A stretch of 41,479 nt of DNA, from NCBI GenBank assembly GCA_014377045.1, contig JACMQI010000013.1, positions 1 to 41,479 on the forward strand, written 5' to 3'. How positions within the stretch are numbered: position 1 is the first letter of the stretch; each line of letters opens with the position of its first letter. The notes below the pieces were generated by a model. The model saw nothing but the letters and a program-made list of their open reading frames with translations, was not told where the DNA came from and searched no databases. Shown here piece by piece: positions 25,418-34,526 of this stretch. The DNA is from a candidate division SR1 bacterium. GTDB taxonomy: Bacteria > Patescibacteriota > JACMRA01. A program made the position numbers and the translations under genes.

Positions 25418-25753
25418 CTAAGCATAATCAAGTTGTAAATTAACATATTCACTTTCTTTCATTACTTGCCAACCTGCATTTTGAAATCTTTTTTGCAAAC
25501 CGTACATTGTTCTAACCGCAGCAGCTTCAGTGTCAAAGCACCAGCTTTTTTCTAAACTCGAAGTAAGACTTAAATCTTGTATGACAATCCCACTACATGG
25601 GTAATCATTAACTAATTCTAAAAATTCTTTTTCGAATGACTGTTGAGTTTTTACATCAGGAAAATTTTCGGGAGCATAAAATATAGCAATACTTACATTA
25701 CATATTTCAGCTTCGTCTAAGTCTGATAATACAACACATTTTGTATTATTCAT
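25418..25753 (-). CDS. Small cytoplasmic protein, unknown function
   Basis: 111 aa, acidic, no signal or membrane segment. It alternates strands and helices (KCVVLSDLDEAEICNVSIAIFYAP…, SGIVIQDLS…, TEAAAVRTMYGLQKRFQNAGWQVM), which suggests a compact α/β fold. I do not recognise the family. The gene has its own promoter (TTGACA 25789-25794 and TATTTT 25767-25772, minus strand; the ATG follows the -10 box by 13 nt) and its own terminator, so it is a genuine single-gene unit. Confidence 0.65.
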   Translation of the reverse strand: MNNTKCVVLSDLDEAEICNVSIAIFYAPENFPDVKTQQSFEKEFLELVNDYPCSGIVIQDLSLTSSLEKSWCFDTEAAAVRTMYGLQKRFQNAGWQVMKESEYVNLQLDYA

Positions 25754-25766
25754 GAAATTATTTTTA

Positions 25767-25794
25767 AAAATAGACTGCTTTAGGTATCTGTCAA
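25767..25794 (-). promoter_or_regulatory. Promoter of the 111-aa gene
   Basis: Minus strand TTGACA (25789-25794), 16-bp spacer, TATTTT (25767-25772). Confidence 0.55.
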
Positions 25795-25827
25795 CTATTT
25801 TATCTTATGTCAAGATTAAATTTTACC

Positions 25828-26790
25828 TTACTTTTTTTCTTCAGTAGGGCTTTCATTAGTAACTAATGTGTATTTCTTGCATAGAAATCCTAGATTGTCT
25901 CGTTTTATCTTTTTTGTTAAGAGAAAAACAAAACTATCTTCGTGGGCAATATGAAATCCATTCTTATAAGACGCGTACATTTCACCTTTTTTAAGATGAT
26001 CACCAGTTTTAATGTCATCATTCATAAATTTAAAGTCCTCACTAACTTTGATTGATTCTCGCGGATAATAAATATCTATATAATGAGGAGTTTGAAGTAG
26101 CTCTTCTTTTTCAATTGAATTTTTTTCAATAATATCATTTTTTTCTAGAGCCGAAACCATCATATCAAATGTTACTGAAATACTTCGATTTATATTTTCA
26201 TTACCAAATGATATGGCATACGAAGGTATACTATTTTTATGACTTTCTAAAATTAAATTTCCTGGAAACATTTCAGCGTTGATATTTACATATAAACCGA
26301 ATCTACTAACCTTAGAAATCAGTTTAAGATCATCAAAATTATTAGATACATAAAATACAACTCGAGGTTTATTTTTAGTGGAAGTATAAATATCTAAAAA
26401 CAAATCAATTTCAGTGTTAGTCTTAAAATATTCACTAAGCTCTGCAACCCTTCTTGATTCTGAGCCATTTGTAACTTTTGGGGTAAATGACTGATTCAAG
26501 TCTGAATAAACAAATTTTTGGTCTCTCTTTAAAGCCTCTGGGTTACCTAAAACAAAACTAATCTTACCCGACTTGAGCAATTCAGGCTTTTCTAACAATT
26601 TCTTATGAAGCTTTTGTGCAGCCATAATAGCAGCTGGCTCATTACCATGCGCACCAATTACAAAAGCAATGTGTTTACCTAAGTTCTGGCTAGATATATT
26701 GATAATATACGGAATTACGTCGTTTTGATTATCTTTAAAATATTTATATAGTGCGAAAGAATTATGATTATTTGTTGCTCTTAAAGGCAT
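25828..26790 (-). CDS. AstE/aspartoacylase-like protein with altered zinc site
   Basis: 320 aa of the M14-related succinylglutamate desuccinylase/aspartoacylase family, zinc enzymes that hydrolyse N-acyl amino acids. The first zinc motif GAHGNE (H48, E51) is intact. The third ligand, normally His in a D-L-H segment, is Tyr here (IDLFLDIYTST, Y135), and the substrate-binding Arg of DLNR is Gln (DLNQSF, Q100). A β-rich C-terminal domain follows (about 225-310). Activity is therefore doubtful or altered. It is the second gene after an 84-codon frame (15-nt gap) with a consensus promoter in front. Confidence 0.8.
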   Translation of the reverse strand: MPLRATNNHNSFALYKYFKDNQNDVIPYIINISSQNLGKHIAFVIGAHGNEPAAIMAAQKLHKKLLEKPELLKSGKISFVLGNPEALKRDQKFVYSDLNQSFTPKVTNGSESRRVAELSEYFKTNTEIDLFLDIYTSTKNKPRVVFYVSNNFDDLKLISKVSRFGLYVNINAEMFPGNLILESHKNSIPSYAISFGNENINRSISVTFDMMVSALEKNDIIEKNSIEKEELLQTPHYIDIYYPRESIKVSEDFKFMNDDIKTGDHLKKGEMYASYKNGFHIAHEDSFVFLLTKKIKRDNLGFLCKKYTLVTNESPTEEKK

Positions 26791-26805
26791 GTTATGAAGT
26801 TTACT

Positions 26806-27027
26806 TTAGGTTTTTGTTTTTTTTGCTTTGTGAGCTATATTAGATTTCTGCAGAAAAAATGTTTCTTGTCTGGATTGAAATTTTTCTTCCATTTGCTCAA
26901 GTGAGATAAGTAGATTTATACCTTCTTTAAGATTTAATGTAGAAAATCCGTATCCGAAAATACTATTTGAATAATAAGCAGATTTAAGAGTTTTTATAGA
27001 CTTGTAAACAGGAAGGATAGTAGGCAT
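26806..27027 (-). CDS. Small basic protein ahead of the AstE-like gene
   Basis: 73 aa from the ATG at 27027; an upstream TTG at 27060 lies only 5 nt past the -10 box and so probably outside the transcript. The protein is Lys/Ser-rich, with a central helical segment (LKEGINLLISLEQMEEKFQSRQ) and a basic tail (HKAKKTKT). No family is recognised. It shares a promoter with the AstE-like gene 15 nt downstream. Confidence 0.55.
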   Translation of the reverse strand: MPTILPVYKSIKTLKSAYYSNSIFGYGFSTLNLKEGINLLISLEQMEEKFQSRQETFFLQKSNIAHKAKKTKT

Positions 27028-27065
27028 TTTTGTTTTGGTACTTTTGTTTTTATTGTACAATACTT

Positions 27066-27094
27066 ATTATATACCACTTATTCCGTTATGTAAA
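27066..27094 (-). promoter_or_regulatory. Promoter of the AstE-like operon
   Basis: Minus strand TTTACA (27089-27094), 17-bp spacer, TATAAT (27066-27071). Confidence 0.75.
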
Positions 27095-27120
27095 GTTTTA
27101 TTCCAAAACTACACCTAAGC

Positions 27121-27149
27121 TTGACTAAGTTTAAATTCTGATATACAAA
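27121..27149 (+). promoter_or_regulatory. Promoter of the O-antigen-ligase-like gene
   Basis: TTGACT (27121-27126), 17-bp spacer, TACAAA (27144-27149); ATG at 27163, leader about 6 nt. Confidence 0.55.
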
Positions 27150-27162
27150 TTTACTACTATAC

Positions 27163-28560
27163 ATGACTATTTTATTAGCAATTCTTGGCTTTTCTATTTT
27201 TGGCATTGCAAGTTATCTTTTATGGCATTTTGCTAAATTTGAGTGGCTCAATAAAGTTACTAAGTTATTGGTTTTATCTTTACCATTTGAAAGGATTCCT
27301 AGCATTTCTTTAGGTGGTTCAAATATCAGAATAAGCCAGATAATCGTAATATTTGGCATATGGATATTTGCGATTTTGTTCCTTAAAAAAGATATTAAAT
27401 TACTGAAAACTAACCTAAATCGTTTCAATTATTTTTTCTTTGGTTTTCTACTTTTTTCGATACCATCTTGGTTTATAAGCACTGATATAAAAAGATTTTT
27501 AGTTACTGAAGCTGCCACACTTTTGGTACTTTGTGGATTTTTTTTGATATCACAATTTACTACTAACTTAAAAGAAAAAATTAAAGACTTAATCAATGTG
27601 ATGATCTTAGTAACTCTTTTTGGTTATTACCAGTTTATTGGAGATTTGATAGGAATTCCATATTGGGCAACTGGCCTTCGTGAAACATATACTAAAATTG
27701 TATTTGGTATACCACGTATACACTCAACTGCAATTGAGCCACTATACTTTGCGGGTATGCTTTTTCTTTGTCTTTTTGTAAGTATTTCTTACTTTTTTCT
27801 CAATAAACAGCTTATTTGGGAAAGATTGCTTTTATTTCTTCGTTTACAAAACATAAGTAACTATCTAATAAATGGTTTACTGTTTGTTTACTTTCTCCTT
27901 GCTTTTTTACTTACTATCTCTAAAAGTGCGATAGTTATTTTTATTTTAATGTTACCATTTTTTGCTCTTTTTCTGATAAAAATATTTCAAATTAATTTCA
28001 CTAACATAATAAAAAAATCTTGGATCGGAGCTTTTGCTATAATAATAATCTTTTTAGGAATTTATAGTTTTAGTCCAGCCGTTCAAAATATATGGAAAGG
28101 GGTTTATGAAAACTTTGCTGCAACCGTTTATGGCGAATCTGCGAGCAGTAATGACAGATCTTTATTTCTACAAGCATTTTATGATATAATACCAAATAAT
28201 CAGGTTATTGGTATTGGCAGTGGTCAATTTGGTGTAAATGCTGGAAATTACATTCCGTTTCAGTCTGGCGGTGATAACTTCTTAATCGTAAATAATGTAT
28301 ATTTAGAAATTTGGCTAGAACATGGAGTTGTCTCTCTGCTTATTTTTATTGGCTTTTTGGCTTTTCTACTCTTAGTTTTTATGAAAAAGATAATTACAAA
28401 TCTAGATTCTGATCCCGAGTTGAGTTGTATAAATATATCGCTTTTTTTTGCATTATTAGGCTATTGTTTTCAATGGTTAACATTTTCTCCAATTTTTATC
28501 ATGCCTATTTTTATTATAGCTGGCTTGATTGCTAGCTCAATTAGTGCTTCAAAAATCTAA
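27163..28560 (+). CDS. O-antigen ligase/polymerase-like polytopic membrane protein
   Basis: 465 aa with about 11-12 transmembrane helices. A large extracytoplasmic loop lies around residues 305-390 and contains SSNDRSLFLQAFYDII, GIGSGQFGVNAGNYI and NNVYLEIWLEHGV. That loop pattern (R near its start, G.G.G, then N.YLE...E.G) is typical of the Wzy/WaaL O-antigen ligase family (Wzy_C), which joins lipid-linked glycan to an acceptor or polymerises repeat units. In a wall-bearing CPR-like cell the product may be a surface glycan or teichoic-like polymer; the substrate is unknown. It overlaps the convergent oxidoreductase gene by 20 bp. Confidence 0.82.
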   Translation: MTILLAILGFSIFGIASYLLWHFAKFEWLNKVTKLLVLSLPFERIPSISLGGSNIRISQIIVIFGIWIFAILFLKKDIKLLKTNLNRFNYFFFGFLLFSIPSWFISTDIKRFLVTEAATLLVLCGFFLISQFTTNLKEKIKDLINVMILVTLFGYYQFIGDLIGIPYWATGLRETYTKIVFGIPRIHSTAIEPLYFAGMLFLCLFVSISYFFLNKQLIWERLLLFLRLQNISNYLINGLLFVYFLLAFLLTISKSAIVIFILMLPFFALFLIKIFQINFTNIIKKSWIGAFAIIIIFLGIYSFSPAVQNIWKGVYENFAATVYGESASSNDRSLFLQAFYDIIPNNQVIGIGSGQFGVNAGNYIPFQSGGDNFLIVNNVYLEIWLEHGVVSLLIFIGFLAFLLLVFMKKIITNLDSDPELSCINISLFFALLGYCFQWLTFSPIFIMPIFIIAGLIASSISASKI

Positions 28561-29188
28561 TTGCATGTGTCCAGGTATTGTGTTTCATGCCATATTTTAT
28601 CCACAAACATGTAATAGGTTCTATAATCCTACACTCAGTTATATCGCCCAAATCTGTAATATCTTTCCATCCAAAATCTTTCAAAATCTGGGTTACTTGC
28701 TTTTTTGCATTTTCACTATTTCCACATAAAAACATAGAAGGTATACCCTCATTATACGTTGGATTGATCATGGTATGATTATTTACTATGTTTAAAGTTT
28801 TAACTATACAGGATTTAGGAAGTAATCTTTGAATTATTTCTCCACCAGAGTTTGTATGACCAATATAAAGGCTTGGCGGCATACCATTTGAAAAATTTAA
28901 AGGATTTGTCACGTCAATTACAGTTTTGTGAGATAAATTTTCAGGATTTGCTAAATGTATAGCATTTTCTACCCCATCCCATTTGATAGCCAGGACTATA
29001 ATATCTCCAAACGTAGCTGTTTTTTCGAAGCTATCAACCAATATCAAATCTTCTAACTCATTAGCCCATATTTTTAGTTTAGAGTTTTCAAAATCTCGCG
29101 ATCCGATTTTTACTTGATGACCTGAACTTGCAAACCCGATAGCGAGTGCTTTACCTACTTCTCCAGAACCTAAAATACCAATTTTCAT
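28541..29188 (-). CDS. NADPH-dependent F420 reductase-type Rossmann protein
   Basis: 215 aa. N-terminal dinucleotide-binding GILGSGEVGKAL (residues 4-15), SRD after β2 for the NADP phosphate, then IVLAIKWDGVENAI, VIDVTNPLNF and FLCGNSENAKKQV. This is the NADP_oxidoreductase, coenzyme F420-dependent (NPD) fold. Many bacterial members do not use F420; with no F420 genes here, NADPH-dependent reduction of another substrate is as likely. Its promoter is TTGACA (29236-29241) and TAGCAT (29213-29218), minus strand. Its 3' end overlaps the O-antigen-ligase-like gene. Confidence 0.82.
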   Translation of the reverse strand: MKIGILGSGEVGKALAIGFASSGHQVKIGSRDFENSKLKIWANELEDLILVDSFEKTATFGDIIVLAIKWDGVENAIHLANPENLSHKTVIDVTNPLNFSNGMPPSLYIGHTNSGGEIIQRLLPKSCIVKTLNIVNNHTMINPTYNEGIPSMFLCGNSENAKKQVTQILKDFGWKDITDLGDITECRIIEPITCLWIKYGMKHNTWTHAIRFLKH

Positions 29189-29212
29189 AGCTACTTGTTT
29201 AATGTAGAGTAT

Positions 29213-29241
29213 ATGCTAAAATATTGATATCGATTTGTCAA
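29213..29241 (-). promoter_or_regulatory. Promoter of the NPD-type oxidoreductase
   Basis: Minus strand TTGACA (29236-29241), 17-bp spacer, TAGCAT (29213-29218). The rest of the gap up to 29564 is AT-rich and shows nothing further. Confidence 0.65.
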
Positions 29242-29564
29242 TTTAATTCATTTTTTAACTGAGATTGATTAGTAGGATAATTTTGCATATATACGATAGG
29301 ACTTTTAATAAAATTAATAAAAAGACATATCAAAACTTAAATAAAAACCACAAACCAAGGGATCAAATTTTAGTTTTTTTAGTATCCCGAATATCGTTAT
29401 TATAGAAAATAGAGTCTACTTTTAACTTTAAAACTGTCAATTAATAATTATTACACTCATAATTACTTGCGTAAATTTTAAAAACTTATAATTCTATTTC
29501 ATAACTAATTAATGCTGTAAATATCGATTATTTTGTTATATTTTAAATCTAATTTATTTATTTT

Positions 29565-30224
29565 ATGTGTAGAATATTTGTACTTACGCCCGATGATATA
29601 AAAACTAGATTCAATATTTATGACGAAACTCTAAAACTCTTAGTAAATTGTAATGTATCTTCTCAAGCACTACCTATAACCGTGCTCAGTGATAGCCATA
29701 ATATTTTAGAATTTACGGAATAGGGAACTTTTGCCGCACTGGTCGAGAACATAAAATACCGGCTACTCTACGATAAATGCATGCATGGAAACACTGAGAG
29801 AAAAGCCAGCTTTCAAAAACTTATTTCAAAAGCATCGATGCATCACACCAGCAAACGGATTTTATGAGTGGGATACAAAATCTACAAATGGCAAACAACC
29901 CTATTATATAACTTTACTAAATAAAACTAACATTTGATATGCTGGTATTTATGACATTTGGCAAAATCCTACCACTAAAGAACTCAAAAAAAATGTAGCA
30001 TAATCACTACCAGCTCTAAAGCTGAATTAACTAAAATTAATGATAGATTGCCTATAATACTTAGAAAGAACAAAAAAGATGATTGGCTAATGGATAGTGA
30101 TGAAAATATACTACATGATATATTGAAACTCAACGAAACTAACTTAAAAATGTATACTGTAAGTAAGCTAGTCAACAAGCCCACAAATAATAATACTTCT
30201 TTTATAGGAACTATAAATATTTAA
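29565..30224 (+). pseudogene. Decayed SRAP (YedK/HMCES) gene, copy 1
   Basis: SRAP proteins cross-link to abasic sites in single-stranded DNA through Cys2 and protect them. The frame opens correctly at 29565 with M-C-R-I-F (Cys2 kept). It then runs into a TAG in place of the W of EWG, changes frame at LPHWSR, meets a TAA, continues through INACMETLREKPAF…CITPANGFYEWD (family motifs INARSET and C..PA.GFYEW), meets a TGA before YAGIYDIW, and changes frame again to SIITTSSKAELTKINDRLPIIL…NETNLKMYTVSKLVN, ending in TAA at 30222-30224. So it is full length but has at least three stops and two frameshifts. It resembles the second copy at 40200-40661. Confidence 0.85.
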
Positions 30225-30270
30225 GTTATTATCACCGCAGTGATTTGGAAGTCATTTATGTAAGAGACTC

Positions 30271-31286
30271 CTAGTAACTATCGATATTTTTTATAGATAC
30301 AGGCTCTTCACTCGCATCCAAAATCTTGCTAAAATCTAAGGCAAAAAGCTCTTTTGGAGTAATCTTTATACCAGTTTTTTCTTTCAAAAATTTGATGATT
30401 TTATAAGGTTGACCTGTAAGACGAGCCTCATACAAACAATCATAAAACTCTCCACTATTGTCTTCGTTTAAACTTGTGATTTTTTCATCGATATTAAATA
30501 ATCGTAATAAGGTGTATTTTCAATCAAATTGTTAAACTCTTACTCATCACTTGCACTCATATAAATAGCTAAAAATTCAGTTACGCCTTCATTTAGTTCT
30601 ACACCAAATTTTTTTGTTTCTACTCCTATAGGCAAGGAAGATCCTTTAAACTTAACATTATTTAAATATTTACCAACAAGTTCTTCACCCATTTCAAAAT
30701 AGTCCTTAAAATTTTTAGAGCGAGAATAATTTACTAAAAGTGATCTGGAGTCATCATTTAATTTCACAGTTCCAGTTTCATCTTTTAAAAACTCATTGAT
30801 ATTTTGTAACGAGTCAAAATTTATATCATATCTTAAATCTTTTCTTCTTTTATCAAAGGACAAACCAGAATTAAAATTGTTTAATCTCGGTGATATTTTG
30901 GTTACATTTTTACTTAAAAGACAGTGGCCAACTAGTTCATGAAATAATGTTTTAATAATGCCTATTTTATCTTCATCTTCAACAGTTTTATCTTTGATAG
31001 TAATATAATTTTCTCCACTTGTAAAATAATTAAACACTGCCATATTCGTATCACTATTTTTATTAAATTCAAAAAATATATCATAATCCTCAATTCGATC
31101 AAACCCAAGAGTCTTAGCCTTTTGCACAAAATCATCATAAGCCTCATAATACTTCTCTCTATTTTGCAATGCAAGAGTTTCAAACACAGCCTGGGACTCC
31201 TGCCTTTTTTGCTCCAGATTATCTACCTTCTGTATAGGATATTCTACGGTTTCATATTTTTTAGATTGATTTAAAGCTGCTTCCAT
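30271..31286 (-). pseudogene. Broken zinc-metalloprotease-like gene (HExxH)
   Basis: From the ATG at 31286, 248 codons are open. An N-terminal helical region is followed by FHELVGH (HELVGH, matching HExxH), with a downstream Glu in LNEGVTEFLAIY that could be the third zinc ligand, as in gluzincins. After a TAA at 30540-30542 the same frame gives EFNNLIENTPYYDY. A further 80 protein-like residues follow in another frame (LRLFNIDEKITSLNED…, …PKELFALDFSKILDASEE) to a TAG at 30271-30273. So the C-terminus is cut off by a stop and a frameshift. The protease core might still be made as a 248-aa protein. There is no signal peptide and no named family. Confidence 0.65.
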
Positions 31287-31349
31287 AAATACAGATTAAC
31301 TATAGCTTACTACAAAAACTATTTTTTAACAACCACTTTTCCCTTGCTA

Positions 31350-31379
31350 TTGACAAAATTTATCATAATACGCTAGTAT
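31350..31379 (+). promoter_or_regulatory. gyrA promoter
   Basis: TTGACA (31350-31355), 18-bp spacer, TAGTAT (31374-31379), 8 nt to the ATG at 31388. The transcript should begin at or next to the start codon. Confidence 0.75.
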
Positions 31380-31387
31380 ATACAGAT

Positions 31388-33979
31388 ATGTCAGACCCAC
31401 TAGATTTCATCGAAGGAAATACTCCCGCTGTCGATCCAGACGCTATAGATCGTACTAACGATACAGAAAGTCTTATTGAGACGCTGGAAGATAAGGTAGA
31501 TATCAAAGTTCTTGAGGAAACCATGCAAAGCTCGTATCTTACATATGCTATGAGTGTCATTGTATCTCGTGCTTTACCTGATGCCCGTGATGGACTCAAG
31601 CCTGTACATCGCCGTATCATCTACACCATGCACCGTATGGGACTTACTCCTGGCAGTAAATTTATCAAATGTGGACGTGTTGTTGGTGAAGTACTCGGTA
31701 AATATCACCCTCACGGTGACCAATCTATTTATAACGCTTTAGCTCGTCTTGCCCAAGAATTTAGTCTTCGCTACCCCCTTGTAGATGGTCAAGGTAATTT
31801 TGGTTCTGTAGATGGAGATCCTCCAGCAGCCATGCGTTATACAGAATGTCGTTTTGCTCGTCCTAGTACTTTTATGGTCAGTGATATTGATAAAGATACT
31901 GTAGACTTTGTAGATAACTATGATGGCAGTTTTCGCGAACCAACAGTGATGCCTACCCAGTTCCCTAACCTACTACTTAATGGACAAACTGGTATTGCTG
32001 TCGGTATGGCAACGGAAGTACCGCCACATAATTTATACGAGATCTGCACCGCTTTACAGCTACTTTTAGATAATCCAGAAGCTACTATCGATGAATTATG
32101 TCAGCATGTTAAAGGTCCAGATTTTCCAACTGGAGGTATCGTCTATGGTAAAGAAGGTCTAATCCAGGCTTATAAAACAGGACGTGGAAAAGCAACACTT
32201 CGATCTAAGGCAGAATTGCTAGAGAACTCAATTGTGATCACTGAAATCCCATATCAAGTTAATAAATCAGACTTACTTATCAAAATTGCTGAGCTTATCA
32301 AAGACAAAAAAATACTTGGAATCAAAGATATTCGAGATGAATCAAGTAAAGGTGGTATTCGCGTAGTAATCGAAACTAAAAGAGAAGGTAGTCCAGAGAT
32401 TATTCTCAACCAACTTTATAAAATGAGTGATCTTCAAACAAGCACTCACTTCAATATGGTAGCCCTTGTCAATCGTGGACGCCAACCAAAAGTAATGAAT
32501 TTAAAAGAAATTTTGCAAGAGTTTTTGACTCATCGAGATGAGGTTATCATGCGCAGAACTAAATTTGATTTAAAGAAAGCACAAGATGAACTTCATATTC
32601 TTGATGGTCTTAAAATTGCATTAGATTTTATCGATGAAGTTATTAAAATTATTCGTGCTTCGTATGACAAAGAAGAGGCTAGTAAAAAACTTCAAACCCG
32701 ATTTGAGTTAAGTGAGCGACAGGTTGAGGCTATTTTGCAAATGAGACTTCAGACTCTTACAAACTTAGATAAATCTAAAATAGAGCAGGAACGCGAAGCT
32801 AAGATCAAACTCATAGCTGAGCTTACAGAAATACTTGAAAATCCAGAGGTCAAAAAAACTATATTATCAAAAGAAATTTCAGATCTCAATGATAAATTTC
32901 CACCTGCAAGACGTACCCAAATTGTCGATGTTGCAATCGGCGATTATAATAAGGAAGACTATGTCGTGGACGAGGAAGTGCTAATTCAGCTTACCAATTC
33001 ACAGTATATTAAGGTATTACCTTCTGGAGAATTTCGTCAACAGGGTCGAGGTGGTCGCGGCGTTACAAGCTTTGATCCAAAAGACCAGGACTGGGTTAAA
33101 TCAACCTTACTAGCTAATTCGCATGACTTTTTATATGCCTTTACTTCGTTAGGAAGATGCTTCAAAATTCGCGTATTTGATTTGCCTAGTGGATCACGTA
33201 TAGGTCGAGGACAAGCCTTAATAAACTATTTAGAACTTCGAGAAGGTGAAAAAGTCACAAATGTTTTGACGATAACTAAAGACCAAGAATTAGACAAAAA
33301 TGGATCATTGATTTTCGCTACAAAAAAAGGTTTAGTAAAGCGAACAGAGCTTATAGACTTCCAAAATGTACGTAAAACTGGTATTATCGCTATCACACTT
33401 AATGATGATGATGAAGTTATGGATGTTTGCCCGTCGCTGCACGAAAATGATAAACTGGTATTATCGGGAAGTAACGGAAAAACATGTATCTTCGATCGAG
33501 ATAAGCTAAGCCCACTAGGTAGAACTGCCAAAGGTGTTAAAGGAATGAAACTTAAAAAAGGTGATTATTTGATTAGCTTACAAATAGCTGACTTTGATTT
33601 TGCAGAAGCTACAGATGAAGATAAGGAAGAGGAAGGCAGTGCGCTGATCAAAAATACTAACAAGAAACAAAAACAATATCCTTCACTATTAGTTATTACT
33701 GAAAATGGTTTTGGTAAACAGACACATCTTGCTGAGTACCGAAAAACAAACCGTGCTGCAAGTGGTGTCAAAACCTTAAATATGACTAAAAAAACTGGTA
33801 AGCCTGTATTAGTACAGATTTTAGGTGGAAACGAAGAAAGTTTAATCGTGACAACAAAAAATGGTATCACTATCCGTGTAGATCCAGCAGACATAAGTCA
33901 ACTAGGACGAAGTACACAGGGTGTAAAAATCATTCGAGTACTTACAAAAGACTTTGTAGTGGCAGGCAGTGTAAGCTAA
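31388..33979 (+). CDS. gyrA: DNA gyrase subunit A
   Basis: 863 aa. The A subunit of gyrase cuts and rejoins the DNA gate segment during negative supercoiling. The N-terminal breakage-reunion domain is intact, with catalytic Tyr151 in AAMRYTECR and the quinolone-pocket region [18 protein letters not shown]. After the coiled coil (about 365-500), the C-terminal β-pinwheel begins with the GyrA box QQGRGGRG (551-558), which marks gyrase and not topoisomerase IV ParC. The usual box is QRRGGKG, so this is a conservative variant. An acidic insert lies at about 738-757 ([11 protein letters not shown]). gyrB is not adjacent. The leaderless-type promoter directly precedes it. Confidence 0.96.
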   Translation: MSDPLDFIEGNTPAVDPDAIDRTNDTESLIETLEDKVDIKVLEETMQSSYLTYAMSVIVSRALPDARDGLKPVHRRIIYTMHRMGLTPGSKFIKCGRVVGEVLGKYHPHGDQSIYNALARLAQEFSLRYPLVDGQGNFGSVDGDPPAAMRYTECRFARPSTFMVSDIDKDTVDFVDNYDGSFREPTVMPTQFPNLLLNGQTGIAVGMATEVPPHNLYEICTALQLLLDNPEATIDELCQHVKGPDFPTGGIVYGKEGLIQAYKTGRGKATLRSKAELLENSIVITEIPYQVNKSDLLIKIAELIKDKKILGIKDIRDESSKGGIRVVIETKREGSPEIILNQLYKMSDLQTSTHFNMVALVNRGRQPKVMNLKEILQEFLTHRDEVIMRRTKFDLKKAQDELHILDGLKIALDFIDEVIKIIRASYDKEEASKKLQTRFELSERQVEAILQMRLQTLTNLDKSKIEQEREAKIKLIAELTEILENPEVKKTILSKEISDLNDKFPPARRTQIVDVAIGDYNKEDYVVDEEVLIQLTNSQYIKVLPSGEFRQQGRGGRGVTSFDPKDQDWVKSTLLANSHDFLYAFTSLGRCFKIRVFDLPSGSRIGRGQALINYLELREGEKVTNVLTITKDQELDKNGSLIFATKKGLVKRTELIDFQNVRKTGIIAITLNDDDEVMDVCPSLHENDKLVLSGSNGKTCIFDRDKLSPLGRTAKGVKGMKLKKGDYLISLQIADFDFAEATDEDKEEEGSALIKNTNKKQKQYPSLLVITENGFGKQTHLAEYRKTNRAASGVKTLNMTKKTGKPVLVQILGGNEESLIVTTKNGITIRVDPADISQLGRSTQGVKIIRVLTKDFVVAGSVS

Positions 33980-34156
33980 TTTAGGTTCTAAATTAAAACT
34001 TGCCAAATTTGTTAAATTTAATCCAGAAATAAGTACTTAGACTTATATTTTCATAAAAAGTGCGTAAATTTTATGGTTTGAACAACTAAATTATTATGTA
34101 TTCATGATAAGCACTTTAACAAACTGGTAAATGAGGTATATTTAAAAGAACAAAAA

Positions 34157-34339
34157 CTATTTCACAAGCCAGATGTGATGGCCTAGATCTACTACCATCC
34201 AATGGCGATGCTTGCTAAAGATGATGTATAATAGTACCGAAACTGGCACTGATACCAAGAATATAAGCCCTAGATCTTTGCTATCTTTGCTCAAATTTTG
34301 TAGTATTTCCAGATTCAAAATGCTTTGTAATCGATTCAT
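34157..34339 (-). CDS. 60-aa single-pass membrane protein
   Basis: M-N-R-L… 60 residues, one transmembrane helix at about 26-41 (LIFLVSVPVSVLLYIIF), and a basic/aromatic tail (SKHRHWMVVDLGHHIW). The longer frame from 34423 would cover the promoter. A near-perfect promoter (TTGACC, 17 bp, TATAAT on the minus strand) ends 9 nt before the ATG at 34339, exactly the geometry of the larger genes in this window. That is the main reason to accept the gene. No family is recognised. Confidence 0.65.
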   Translation of the reverse strand: MNRLQSILNLEILQNLSKDSKDLGLIFLVSVPVSVLLYIIFSKHRHWMVVDLGHHIWLVK

Positions 34340-34348
34340 TATATTACA

Positions 34349-34377
34349 ATTATATCCAACGATTACGTTTTGGTCAA
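34349..34377 (-). promoter_or_regulatory. Promoter of the 60-aa membrane protein
   Basis: Minus strand TTGACC (34372-34377), 17-bp spacer, TATAAT (34349-34354), 9 nt to the ATG. Confidence 0.75.
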
Positions 34378-34455
34378 ATATTTTTTGGTGAATACAGACT
34401 TTAATAAAATAACTGCATAGCACAATCTAAGAGACTTGAATAAGAAAAATAGATA

Positions 34456-34484
34456 TTGACAATAACAAAAAGACGTGATAGTAT
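34456..34484 (+). promoter_or_regulatory. Promoter of the proline-rich protein gene
   Basis: TTGACA (34456-34461), 17-bp spacer, TAGTAT (34479-34484). The start codon at 34527 lies 42 nt further, so this transcript has a leader of about 35 nt. Confidence 0.65.
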
Positions 34485-34526
34485 GAATATACGTATCAAG
34501 ATATAAATCCTATCTAAGCCCTGTAT

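Noticed and set aside
28541-29188. True F420-dependent enzyme
   Set aside because: The fold matches, but nothing else in the window relates to F420, so only the family-level name is kept.
33226-33894. Two minus-strand frames of 101 and 109 codons within gyrA
   Set aside because: Ser/Phe/Leu-rich shadows of a well-conserved gyrA reading frame.
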